NCBI GenBank assembly: GCA_003170295.1 | Contig: PNAJ01000156.1 | Location: forward strand, 62,001 to 126,000 | Length of the DNA stretch: 64,000 bases | Direction: 5' to 3' | Source of the DNA: Bryobacterales bacterium | GTDB lineage: Bacteria; Acidobacteriota; Terriglobia; Bryobacterales; Bryobacteraceae | In this document: positions 52,485 to 60,979 of the stretch, piece after piece | Layout: each line of letters starts with the position of its first letter | Numbering within the stretch: position 1 is the first letter of the stretch | Translations under genes and position numbers: made by a program | Notes under the pieces: model-generated | What the model was told of the DNA's origin: nothing | Databases searched by the model: none | Seen by the model: the letters and a program-made list of their open reading frames with translations, nothing else

Positions 52485-54275
52485 CTAAATTGCGACGGGC
52501 ACGTTCGCTGTTTGCTCCAGAGCCTGGGTGAGACTTGTGGCGATTGTGATCCGGCTTGATTTTTCCAGACGTTGAAGCATTTGTTCCCTTCCCTCGGGAA
52601 ATCCCCAAATGCCGGCCAGGATTTTCACTTTCGGGAATCGGGCTCGAAGCTGCGCGCACAATTTTGCCGCGGCGGAGAATGCGAACGGCGGTAATGCGGA
52701 TACGCAGATCAAATCCTCGGCGGTTGGTTCGAGCAGTGCTAGCTCGGCCGACGATCCTGCCGGCAGCGAAATCACGGCGCATCCGTCGCGTTCGAGCAGT
52801 TGGGCAAATAGCGCTCCGGACACCTCGTCGGCGGCGTCTTTCGCAGGAATTAGGAAAATGCGGCCTTCAGGCGCGGGGACATCCTCTTTGGGAGGCTCGT
52901 GCTCGGCGAGCTCAGCGATGATTTCGTTGAGGCAAAGGAAGATGAAGTCCTCCCGGCTTGGCTCCAGGGTCCCGAGATGGCGGTCATGCTCGGCCAGGAT
53001 CAGGGTTGGAATGATCACCTGCTCGTAGAGATCGACCAACGGCCGGTCTTTGAGGAACTCCTCCACCACCGCACGGGCCTCGACATGATCCATCGCGAGC
53101 AGCCGCTGATAGAGGTGGATCTCGGTCGAGAGGACGTCTTCGTCGCCGAGGGCGATATGAAGGAAAGAAAGCTGCGGAACATATCTTCCCAACACCACGA
53201 CACAAACCGTCAGAGGAGTGGAAAGAATCAAGCCTGGATAACCCCACAGCATGGTCCAAAAAATGGTGCTGACCAGCAACCCGAGCGATGAAATGCCGGT
53301 GTGGGCTCCGTACAGCCAAGGCTCGACGAAATTGCCGACGATCATTTCGAGAACGAAGAACAGCACCAGAACCAGCGCGGGATGGAGCCAGCCATCGAAC
53401 ACGGCAAGCGAAAGCGTAAGCGGCAACACCGTGGCGCACACGATTCCGAGGTAGGGAACCAGGCGAAGGAAGGCGGCCATGACTCCCCATAGAGCCGCAT
53501 AGGGCACGCCGATCGCCGCGAGGCCGATCGTGATGGCCACGCCCATCGCGCCGTTGACCGCAAATTGCAGCACCAGATAGCGGCTGATACGCTGCGTCGC
53601 GTCGTCGATCGCCTGCGTGGTGGCGTGCAACTGGCCGACGCCGACGAGACGCAGCAGGCGGTTTCGCAAGTCTTCTCTCTTGATCAAAATGAAAGCGGTG
53701 AGGATCAGCACGAAGCCAAACATCCCGATGGGAGCCAGAAAAGGCCGGGTTAAGTCGCGTAGATAAACGAGAGGGCTCGGCTCCGGCGTCACGACCTCCA
53801 CAGGAAGCGGATTCGCCGTCGTCGCGACCGGACGCCGCGCGGGGGCAGGCCCAGTTTCCCTACCCGCGAGCTCCTTGCCGATCTCCGCGACGCTTCTCTC
53901 GACGCGGCCCAACGCGCCTGTCGCCGGAGCCCGGATCCCTTGAATCTTGTTATGGATATTTTCGCGATAGGCCGGGAGATGATCCGCGACGTCGATCAGT
54001 TGATTGGCGACCATCCAGCTCACTGCGGCCGTCGATGCGACCACCGCGATCATCACGACCATCACGGAAGGAACTCGCCCCAGGTGGATGCTCTGAAGCC
54101 AGGTTGCGAGCGGCGCGAGGATGAAGCTGAGCGCCAGCGCGAGGGCAAACGGGATGAAGATATCCTTGGCGAGGTAGAGGACGGCGAGCGTCGCCACGAG
54201 CGTCCCGATGAGAGCCAGGGTAGACCATTCGTCTGTGGTGCGCAGCGCTTGCGAGGGAGATCGCCGGTTTAGCAT
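52485..54275 (-). CDS. AI-2E family transporter with extra C-terminal cytoplasmic domain
   Basis: 596 residues. The first ~350 form an AI-2E/PerM-type transporter with about seven helices (LALIGTLVATLAVLYLAKDIFIPFALALALSFILAP, AAFLRLVPYLGIVCATVLPL, MIVGNFVEPWLYG, WGYPGLILSTPLTVCVVV), broken by a cytoplasmic insert rich in Ala/Pro. The C-terminal ~240 residues are soluble: a helical segment, then a Rossmann-like domain (GRIFLIPAKDAADEVSGALFAQLLERDGCAVISLPAGSS, KVKILAGIWGF) resembling B12-binding folds but without the DxHxxG motif. The substrate is unknown; AI-2 export is not implied by the family name. Confidence 0.88.
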   Translation of the reverse strand: MLNRRSPSQALRTTDEWSTLALIGTLVATLAVLYLAKDIFIPFALALALSFILAPLATWLQSIHLGRVPSVMVVMIAVVASTAAVSWMVANQLIDVADHLPAYRENIHNKIQGIRAPATGALGRVERSVAEIGKELAGRETGPAPARRPVATTANPLPVEVVTPEPSPLVYLRDLTRPFLAPIGMFGFVLILTAFILIKREDLRNRLLRLVGVGQLHATTQAIDDATQRISRYLVLQFAVNGAMGVAITIGLAAIGVPYAALWGVMAAFLRLVPYLGIVCATVLPLTLSLAVFDGWLHPALVLVLFFVLEMIVGNFVEPWLYGAHTGISSLGLLVSTIFWTMLWGYPGLILSTPLTVCVVVLGRYVPQLSFLHIALGDEDVLSTEIHLYQRLLAMDHVEARAVVEEFLKDRPLVDLYEQVIIPTLILAEHDRHLGTLEPSREDFIFLCLNEIIAELAEHEPPKEDVPAPEGRIFLIPAKDAADEVSGALFAQLLERDGCAVISLPAGSSAELALLEPTAEDLICVSALPPFAFSAAAKLCAQLRARFPKVKILAGIWGFPEGREQMLQRLEKSSRITIATSLTQALEQTANVPVAI

Positions 54276-54483
54276 GGTCGCATGATACTGGAGCAGTCGA
54301 TGGGCCGAACGGCATCGCTCCCTATGGTCGGACTCTTAGGGCTATTTCTCGGAGAATAAGAGGCGAACATTCTGGGGTGGCGGGAGGTTTGGGGGGCTTT
54401 CTTTCCTTGTAAAATAGGTGTAAACTGCCCGTAGCTCTAGATCGGACCACGTTTGCTACGTTTTTGTTTCAGGGGAGGTTCCC

Positions 54484-54630
54484 ATGTTCGATAGCCTCGA
54501 CGATCAGATGCGCAGAGATGAAGACCGCGTCAGTTCCAGCAAGGAACGCATGATGCGGTGGGCGCTAGTGGTACTAGCCGCTGGGCTTGTATTCGGCGGG
54601 TTGATATTCGGCGTCCACTTTATGAGTTGA
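54484..54630 (+). CDS. Small single-pass membrane protein
   Basis: 48 residues from the ATG at 54484 with a strong ribosome binding site (GGGGAGG, 6 nt upstream). A charged N-terminal half (MFDSLDDQMRRDEDRVSSSK) precedes one membrane helix (WALVVLAAGLVFGGLIFGVHF). It has its own 200-bp upstream region containing a TAAAAT box. The family is not recognised; the clean start and helix make it a credible gene. Confidence 0.75.
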   Translation: MFDSLDDQMRRDEDRVSSSKERMMRWALVVLAAGLVFGGLIFGVHFMS

Positions 54631-54665
54631 CACCGGGTTCGCCCGAATAGTTCCCGAACCGCCGC

Positions 54666-56789
54666 TTAAGGCCGCGGCGTGGAGCTGGTGCTCGCTTGCG
54701 TTTTGTTATCGGCGGCGAGCAGCACGATCTCGTTCCTAGGGAAGGCGAACTTGTGCCCCGTTTCGTCGATGACATTGACCTGGGAAATGTACTGTCCCGC
54801 CGCCAGTTTCGCGAGCGGAATCTGAAAATTGAACTGCGCAACTCCGGGCCGCTTATCCACCAGCTTGTTTTGACGCATCGGAGCCGAAGTGAACGCGCGG
54901 CGACCGCCGGCGATCAGTTCCACCTCCGCCGTGAGACTCGGCGCCTTGCGATCCGGGTCCATTCCCGGGTCATAGACTTCGAAAAAGACGTACATCGTCT
55001 GGTCCTTGCGGAACACGCGCGTGATACTGGGAACGGTCTTCTGTCCATCCTGCACCAAGGGATGGGCCGCCAATAGTTTTTTGTTGGTATCGGCAGCGCC
55101 CACTGCCGCTGCCATGGCTTCGCGCTGATTGCTCCAGATCACGGAGCTGACACGGAGTGTTTTCTCGGCGCTCAGATCGGGAATGGTGAACTTGGTTTCG
55201 AACGTGCCCATCTTGCCGCTCGAATTCTCGCGAGCGAGGAATCTGAGCGAGTAGGTTCCAGGCGCAAGCGTCAGGACCGTATCGTATTGGAGATGTTTGC
55301 GCCCGATCGCCGCCGCGTCCTCTTCGCCCAACTTTACGGTGATGTTGTCTTTGACTCCGGTGATCAATTTGCCAGCGGCGTCCCGCACCTGTCCGACAAA
55401 ATCGAGCTCCGCGGTTTGCTTCGCGCCCTTCTTGTGAAGGCCTATGGCGGAGCCGGGAATCTTCACCGAAATCGGAACCGAATAGCGATCCTTGGCGACG
55501 CGGAAGTAATCGACTTCGAGAGCCAGCGGCAGCTCGCTCACCGGATCTCCGAGCGTCAGCGCTTCTTCGAGCTGGCGTTCTTTATCGGAGGAGTTGAAAT
55601 TCTTGAACTGCTTCGAGGCATAGTACGCCTTGCGGAAATCGAGTTTGGCGCTGAGCGTCTTGTTGACCAGCCGCACATCGATGCGCCGCAGCTTGCCGTC
55701 GTCGGCGGAATTTTTCGGCGAATACCCGATGATGTAGTAGCTGTTGATATCTTCCTGCGCCTGCCGGATGCCCATGGTCAGATCGTTGGTATCGAGCATC
55801 GCCTTACCGCCGGTATCGGAGGCGAGCGTGGTGAGCGTCTCCTGCGAATTGTTGAAACTCGTTTTCAGGCCCGCCTGCCTGGTTCCCGTGATCATGCCCG
55901 TGCCTCGCGCCGAGGCGGTCGACGCATCGCCGCCCGGAGGCGTTGCGACTAATCCGCGCGCATCCACGGGATAAAACGACACGTTGGCGCGGGTGGCGGC
56001 GTTGGTCGTCGCCTTGATCTGGGATTGATTCTCGACGCCGGTTTTTCCGACGCCGCTCGAAAAATAAATGAGCGCCTTCTTCTCCGGAAATGCTCCGAGT
56101 TTCTTGGCGGCGTCTTCGAGAGCGCTCAGCTTGCGGTCTGTGTTGAAGATGTTGAACTCGGTATCGTCCGCCGCGAAGCTGCCGCTGTCGTCGCCTTCAT
56201 CCGCGCTGGTTCCAGCCATATCGGCGAAGTCGGACCCCGCGCCCACGGTCAGTTTCTTGAGCGACGTGATCAGCCGCTCGCGATCCGCGGTGAACTCCTC
56301 GACAACCTTGATACTAGAATTGAACGTCATGATCTCGACCAGATCGTTCGAGGTCATCTGCGTTTCGAGAAATTTGATGGCCGCTTCCTGCGCGCGCACC
56401 TGCTCCGGCGGCTGCATCGAGGTCATGTCAAAAAGGAGACACAGCAGCCTGCGGTCCTGATACTTGATGGGGCTGTTCTTGGCGGGCTCGACGTAAGCTT
56501 TGGCGGGCTCTGCTTTGACTTTTTCCTCGATCGTCTTCGACTGGGCGGGATTCGAGTCGGAAATCGCCGCGAGGGATTCGCCATCGAGCTTTTGCAGCTC
56601 GAACACTTTAATGTCCTGCTTGACGCCGTCTTCATAGACCTCGACGTCTTCCTTCTTGAGCGTGAGGATCGGCTTTCCCGATTTGTCTTTCGCCGACAGA
56701 TTCACGATCACCAGGCGAGCCTCGGTGGTGAACGTTGCCTGTTGCGCACCGAGCGAAAAGGCAAATAGCGCCAGCAGTGACTTCTTCAT
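54666..56789 (-). CDS. VWFA-related acidobacterial exported protein
   Basis: 707 residues with a signal peptide (MKKSLLALFAFSLGAQQ). The opening TEARLVIVNLSAKDKSGKPILTLKKEDVEVYEDGVKQDI and the VWA core RRLLCLLFDMTSMQPPEQVR match the VWFA-related acidobacterial family (TIGR03436). The MIDAS-like site is degenerate: DMTSM replaces DxSxS. A long C-terminal beta region follows. The gene begins 4 nt after the stop of the TonB-dependent receptor gene, with no ribosome binding site of its own, so the two are probably co-translated and act together at the envelope. Confidence 0.9.
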   Translation of the reverse strand: MKKSLLALFAFSLGAQQATFTTEARLVIVNLSAKDKSGKPILTLKKEDVEVYEDGVKQDIKVFELQKLDGESLAAISDSNPAQSKTIEEKVKAEPAKAYVEPAKNSPIKYQDRRLLCLLFDMTSMQPPEQVRAQEAAIKFLETQMTSNDLVEIMTFNSSIKVVEEFTADRERLITSLKKLTVGAGSDFADMAGTSADEGDDSGSFAADDTEFNIFNTDRKLSALEDAAKKLGAFPEKKALIYFSSGVGKTGVENQSQIKATTNAATRANVSFYPVDARGLVATPPGGDASTASARGTGMITGTRQAGLKTSFNNSQETLTTLASDTGGKAMLDTNDLTMGIRQAQEDINSYYIIGYSPKNSADDGKLRRIDVRLVNKTLSAKLDFRKAYYASKQFKNFNSSDKERQLEEALTLGDPVSELPLALEVDYFRVAKDRYSVPISVKIPGSAIGLHKKGAKQTAELDFVGQVRDAAGKLITGVKDNITVKLGEEDAAAIGRKHLQYDTVLTLAPGTYSLRFLARENSSGKMGTFETKFTIPDLSAEKTLRVSSVIWSNQREAMAAAVGAADTNKKLLAAHPLVQDGQKTVPSITRVFRKDQTMYVFFEVYDPGMDPDRKAPSLTAEVELIAGGRRAFTSAPMRQNKLVDKRPGVAQFNFQIPLAKLAAGQYISQVNVIDETGHKFAFPRNEIVLLAADNKTQASTSSTPRP

Positions 56790-56793
56790 ATTT

Positions 56794-59700
56794 TTAGAAC
56801 CGCAATCTCAAGGTAGCCGACACGGATCGCATGGGACCCGCGCTGGTGATCAAGCCGTACTGCGACGAGTTCACCACCGTGATCAATCCCGAGGGATTGA
56901 CGTGATTCAGAAAGTTGTTGGTGTCAACGCGGAACTCCAGGCGCCTCCGCTCGGAATGCAGATTGATGCTGCGCGCTAGCGACAAGTTCAACATCACCGA
57001 TCCCGGTCCAATGATGGTATCGCGGCCGGCGTTGCCGAAGGTCGCCGGAGCGGGCACCGAGAATGCCGCGGTATTGAACCAGCCGGTCCCGGCATTCTCC
57101 GCGAGTCCGGTGGCATTGGCGCGAAGCGCGGCGCTCGATCCGGTGCCGTCCAGATTGCCGCTCACCGTAGCCGTCTGCGGCGCGCCGGTTTGCCCGGTGA
57201 TCCCTCCTGAGAGCGTCCAGTCCTTGAGCGCTTTCGCCAGGAAAACCGGGTGTGCAAGGATTCCTTTGGTCGCATCGACCGGCGAGGCGTACACGAAATT
57301 GAGCGACATCACGTGGGTGTGATTGAACGAAGAGATAGCGCGTTCGGCCGATTGATTATAGAAATTTTGCGCCAATACCGCGTCATCGATCGCTTTGGAA
57401 TAGGTGTACATCAGGTTCGAGGAAATTCCCTTGGCGAAGCGCCGCGTCAGCCGCAATTGCCCAGCGTGATAAATCGAATTGCCCACGGGTGTGTCGTAAG
57501 TAAAGTTGCCGGCGTTGGCGATCGGGTAGCGCTGCTCGGAGGTCAGCGACGATCCGAGAGGCGCCTGATTGGGCGACTCCGGCACGTCGAGACGCGTTCC
57601 TTTCGTCCCCAGGTAACTAGCCTCCAGCACCAGCATTCTGGCGAGATCCCTCTGCACGCCGATATTCCAGCTCTGCGCGTACATATCGCGATAATTGAGC
57701 GCCACGGCGTAGGTATTCGTGATCGTCTTGCCCGACTGTTGCAACAGCCCGCTAGACAAAGTCAGCGGATCCGCGCTACTCGTGGTCACCGTGTTGGTCA
57801 CTGCGAAAGGCGGCTGCGCGGCCAACCTTTGCTGGAACTGGTTATATTGGCTCGGATTGTAATACCAGCCGTAGCCGGCGCGAATCAGCAATTTTCCCTT
57901 CGGATTCGGTTTCCACGCGATAGCCAGACGCGGCGCGAAGTTGTTGCGATCGGGATTGATCAGCGCGGCCGGATACGTCCCGCCAAAAGGACCCGGCTGA
58001 CCCGGCGTTACCGGCGCCACCGCGGCGAAGTTCGGAGCGACGTCCAGATTCGCGGCATGTCCGTATTTTTCCTGCCACGGCGCGAAGAACTCATACCGGA
58101 GGCCCAAATTTAGGCTGAGGCCGGTCGAGACCCGGAAATCATCCACCACGAATACGTTGTAGCTGTTGGTGCGGTAGTAGGTGCTGGAATCGCCATAGCG
58201 AATCGAGCTGGTCTCAGGCAGCGCCAGCAGGAAATCGGCGAAGTCGTAGCCCGTGTTCGGGACCGCTTGTCCGTTCACGTATTGAGCCGTGGAGAGACCC
58301 GAAAAGCTGAATGCGCCGCGGCCATTGGAGTCCGTGATCAGGTTGCTCAGATAGTGCGTGTATCCGCCGCCCAAGCTGAAATTGTGTTTGCCCTTGCGTA
58401 CCGTCAGCGTATCGGTGATCCCGAAGCTTTCTACCGCGCTATGCGACGCATTGCCATCGTTCAAGTTGCTGTAGTTCGTAAAACTGAGGCTCGGAGGACC
58501 GTAGTTTCGAGGATCGGACGAAGGGCCGGAGATCCCCAATTGCTGGGCGATATTCTGCCCCAGGGTCTCGAAATACGGCGTCGCGATGCTGGTGTTGCGG
58601 TTGAAATTGAGGGTCACGGATTCGAAGCTGCGCGTGCCCAGGCGGTGCCGCCATGTGGCGTTTCCGTTAAATCCGTTGCCGCTCGAGGCGTCGCAGCATC
58701 CGTACACTTGATCGGTGCGCCCGTTGCGTCCCTGCCAGTTGAGGACGAACGCGAGATTGTCCTTCGGCGTAACGGTCGCATTCACACGCGTATTCAGACT
58801 CTGCGAATTGTTCGGATTCGCGGTGATCAGACGGAAGTTTTGATTGATGCCCGCGACCGCCTGATTGGGTTGAGGGATGAAATTCAAGAGGCCGAGCGAA
58901 ATCGGACTGAGCCGCGTCAGAGGGATTTGATTATTGGCGAACGGCAACCCCGAGAGGGGATCGAAAATCGAGGCGTTAATCGAGGAGAAATTTCCCGCGC
59001 GCTCAGCCGGAGTCGCCACGCTCGAAGCCTGATCGACACCGTTGCGCAGCAGATTCCCGCTGTAGTTCAGGAACCACGTAATTTTGTCAAAGTTGAATAG
59101 TTTCGGGATATATAAAGGTCCGCCGGCCGAGAATCCGAAGCGGTTCTGCGCATAGGCCGCCTTGGGAGCCTCCAGGCCGTTCACCGAAAAAGGCCTCGCG
59201 TTCAGAGCCGAGTTTGCAAAAGTATAGAACAGCGATCCGGTAATGCGATTGCTGTTGCCGCGCGCCCGGTTACCGATGAATGCCTGATTGCCGTTGCGAT
59301 CGCGAGGAGGCCTGTCGCCGCCGCGTCCACCGCGTCCGCCTGGACCACCGCCGCCGCCCGGTCCACCTCCGCCGCCGCGTCCACCGCCGAATCCGCCGCC
59401 GGGACCACCAGGTCCGCCGCCGCCCATTGCCGCCATTCCCGGAGGACCGCCGGGCCCACCTTGACCACCGCCTGGTCCGCCGCGCCCAAATCCTCCTGGT
59501 CCGCCCAGTCCGCCCATGCCCTCGTCCGGCCGCATGTCGTTCGCGTTGGTTTGCAGGCCCTGGCTCAAACTGCCGTTCACCATCAGGGATTCGTTGGCTC
59601 CATCTGACGCGGCCATCGCGGTTCCCGGAGCAGTGTCCGGCGCAGCCGCCGTGTCAACCGACGGAGCTTCGGCGTCTCCGCCAGTTTGTCCGCCACGCCC

Positions 59701-60015
59701 GCCGGGCCCGCGCCCGAGTTGCGAGCGATCGCGCAGGGTCAGCACAAAATCGAATTTGGAGGGAATCGCGCCGATGGTGACTTCTTTGCGCGCCGTGGTA
59801 AATCCAAACATTTCGACCGTCACGATCCAGGCGCCTGGAGTCATGCCGTCGATCTGAAACGCGCCCTGGTCATCGGTCAAGGTGAGCAGAGCTTTATCGC
59901 CCTGCGTCGCCTTCACCGCGGCGCCGGGAATGGCTTGGTTTTCGGCCTTCACGACCCCCGACTGCCCCAATGCGATAGCCGCGAGACACACGCCGGCGAG
60001 CACGAGATTTTTCAC
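56794..60015 (-). CDS. TonB-dependent receptor-like protein with carboxypeptidase-regulatory N-terminal domain
   Basis: 1073 residues from GTG 60015, with a signal peptide (MKNLVLAGVCLAAIALGQS). Residues ~18-95 are a carboxypeptidase-regulatory-like domain (AIPGAAVKATQGDKALLTLTDDQGAFQIDGMTPGAW). Residues ~100-245 are an extreme Gly/Pro/Arg-rich insert. After it come plug and barrel segments of the OmpA/TonB-receptor-like family common in Acidobacteria (FGFSAGGPLYIPKLFNF, LNLGLRYEFFAPW, NNFAPRLAIAW, the terminal LRLRF). The last residue is Phe, as in outer-membrane barrels. It is a likely uptake or surface-binding channel; the ligand is unknown. Confidence 0.92.
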   Translation of the reverse strand: MKNLVLAGVCLAAIALGQSGVVKAENQAIPGAAVKATQGDKALLTLTDDQGAFQIDGMTPGAWIVTVEMFGFTTARKEVTIGAIPSKFDFVLTLRDRSQLGRGPGGRGGQTGGDAEAPSVDTAAAPDTAPGTAMAASDGANESLMVNGSLSQGLQTNANDMRPDEGMGGLGGPGGFGRGGPGGGQGGPGGPPGMAAMGGGGPGGPGGGFGGGRGGGGGPGGGGGPGGRGGRGGDRPPRDRNGNQAFIGNRARGNSNRITGSLFYTFANSALNARPFSVNGLEAPKAAYAQNRFGFSAGGPLYIPKLFNFDKITWFLNYSGNLLRNGVDQASSVATPAERAGNFSSINASIFDPLSGLPFANNQIPLTRLSPISLGLLNFIPQPNQAVAGINQNFRLITANPNNSQSLNTRVNATVTPKDNLAFVLNWQGRNGRTDQVYGCCDASSGNGFNGNATWRHRLGTRSFESVTLNFNRNTSIATPYFETLGQNIAQQLGISGPSSDPRNYGPPSLSFTNYSNLNDGNASHSAVESFGITDTLTVRKGKHNFSLGGGYTHYLSNLITDSNGRGAFSFSGLSTAQYVNGQAVPNTGYDFADFLLALPETSSIRYGDSSTYYRTNSYNVFVVDDFRVSTGLSLNLGLRYEFFAPWQEKYGHAANLDVAPNFAAVAPVTPGQPGPFGGTYPAALINPDRNNFAPRLAIAWKPNPKGKLLIRAGYGWYYNPSQYNQFQQRLAAQPPFAVTNTVTTSSADPLTLSSGLLQQSGKTITNTYAVALNYRDMYAQSWNIGVQRDLARMLVLEASYLGTKGTRLDVPESPNQAPLGSSLTSEQRYPIANAGNFTYDTPVGNSIYHAGQLRLTRRFAKGISSNLMYTYSKAIDDAVLAQNFYNQSAERAISSFNHTHVMSLNFVYASPVDATKGILAHPVFLAKALKDWTLSGGITGQTGAPQTATVSGNLDGTGSSAALRANATGLAENAGTGWFNTAAFSVPAPATFGNAGRDTIIGPGSVMLNLSLARSINLHSERRRLEFRVDTNNFLNHVNPSGLITVVNSSQYGLITSAGPMRSVSATLRLRF

Positions 60016-60070
60016 GTTAAGAATGACGAACCCCCTCTAACCGGCGTGGTGTTTTGAGTTTTTTGAGGAT

Positions 60071-60427
60071 CTACTGTTTGGTGAGCGTGATGTCCATCGG
60101 ATCGCCACGGCCGCGGTCAACCTTCAGGCTCATCGTGGTTCCCGAAACGGTTCCCGTGTATTTTGACGTCCTCTTTCCCTTGTCGCCCATATCGACGGTT
60201 ACTTCAAAGTAGATTTTGTCTCCGTCTACTTTGCCATTGGTGATTTCGGTTTCGCCGTTGCGGCCCGTACTCGTGCCGGTCAGCGTGGATCCACTCTGCT
60301 TCAGCGTGAAATTCGGAGGCCCGCCCTTGCCGGTCGCTTCACCCTTCCAAGTTCCCGTCACATCGGCCGCCATGGCCATTACCGTGGTGAGCGCAAAGAG
60401 CGCGCACAGAGATATCAGTTTCTTCAT
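60071..60427 (-). CDS. Small secreted beta-rich protein
   Basis: 118 residues with a signal peptide (LISLCALFALTTVMAMAA) and a good GGGAGG ribosome binding site. The mature part is a run of beta strands beginning ADVTGTWKGEATGKGGPPNFTLKQSGSTLTGT and ending SLKVDRGRGDPMDITLTKQ, like small lipocalin-type secreted domains. It has no catalytic motif. It lies upstream of the TonB receptor on the same strand (55-nt gap) and may be co-transcribed with it. Confidence 0.8.
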   Translation of the reverse strand: MKKLISLCALFALTTVMAMAADVTGTWKGEATGKGGPPNFTLKQSGSTLTGTSTGRNGETEITNGKVDGDKIYFEVTVDMGDKGKRTSKYTGTVSGTTMSLKVDRGRGDPMDITLTKQ

Positions 60428-60490
60428 TCTTTCCTCCCTGAGGTTGTGTCAGACGTTACGAACGTACGTTGTAATGATGGCCCGCGACCG

Positions 60491-60520
60491 GGTATAGGTT
60501 ACACCACGCTGGGGTTTCAA
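60491..60520 (-). promoter_or_regulatory. Possible promoter for the secreted protein/TonB receptor/VWFA genes
   Basis: On the minus strand: TTGAAA (60520-60515), an 18-nt spacer, and TATACC (60496-60491), about 65 nt before the ATG at 60427. It is moderate in strength by eye. Confidence 0.35.
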
Positions 60521-60596
60521 CCTTTCCCTGAGCCAACCATTCAGCAGAAAGACGTGCGCGCGACTAGGAAGGATGACACACGCGCCTCGTTTTGTA

Positions 60597-60614
60597 GAAA
60601 ATGAACACATTTTC
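60597..60614. promoter_or_regulatory. GAAAATG palindrome upstream of the microcompartment genes
   Basis: GAAAATG-aaca-CATTTTC is a perfect 7-bp inverted repeat in the divergent region, 72 bp before the shell-protein start. It is a candidate operator or hairpin; no regulator gene is adjacent. Confidence 0.4.
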
Positions 60615-60685
60615 ATTGGATTGGCAAGCCTTATGCCGGTCGTGTGATAGCTTAGTATGTTCGCTGGGACATTTAGGAGGCCTCT

Positions 60686-60961
60686 ATGGAAGCCCTGGGA
60701 ATGGTGGAAACCAAAGGTCTGATCGGCGCGATTGAAGCGGCCGACGCGATGGTGAAGACCGCCAAGGTCGTGCTCATGGGAAAAGAATACATCGGCGCCG
60801 GATTTGTGACCGTCACTGTCCGAGGCGACGTCGGAGCGGTCAAAGCCGCTACCGATGCGGGAGCTGCGGCCGCCCGGCGGGTAGGCGAGCTGGTGGCCGT
60901 CCACGTGATCCCCGCGCCGCATAGCGATGTCGAGAAGATCCTGCCCGGCGCAAAGAAATAG
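60686..60961 (+). CDS. Bacterial microcompartment shell protein (BMC-H, PduA/EutM-like)
   Basis: 91 residues, the normal length of a single BMC domain. The pattern [29 protein letters not shown]...[27 protein letters not shown], followed by [18 protein letters not shown], is diagnostic. Such proteins form hexameric tiles of a polyhedral shell around an aldehyde-producing pathway. An AGGAGG ribosome binding site is 6 nt upstream. The aldehyde dehydrogenase gene starts 18 nt downstream, which makes a catabolic microcompartment the likely setting. No pentamer (BMC-P) or trimer gene is in the window. Confidence 0.95.
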   Translation: MEALGMVETKGLIGAIEAADAMVKTAKVVLMGKEYIGAGFVTVTVRGDVGAVKAATDAGAAAARRVGELVAVHVIPAPHSDVEKILPGAKK

Positions 60962-60979
60962 TCCATTCCGTTTCGCTAA

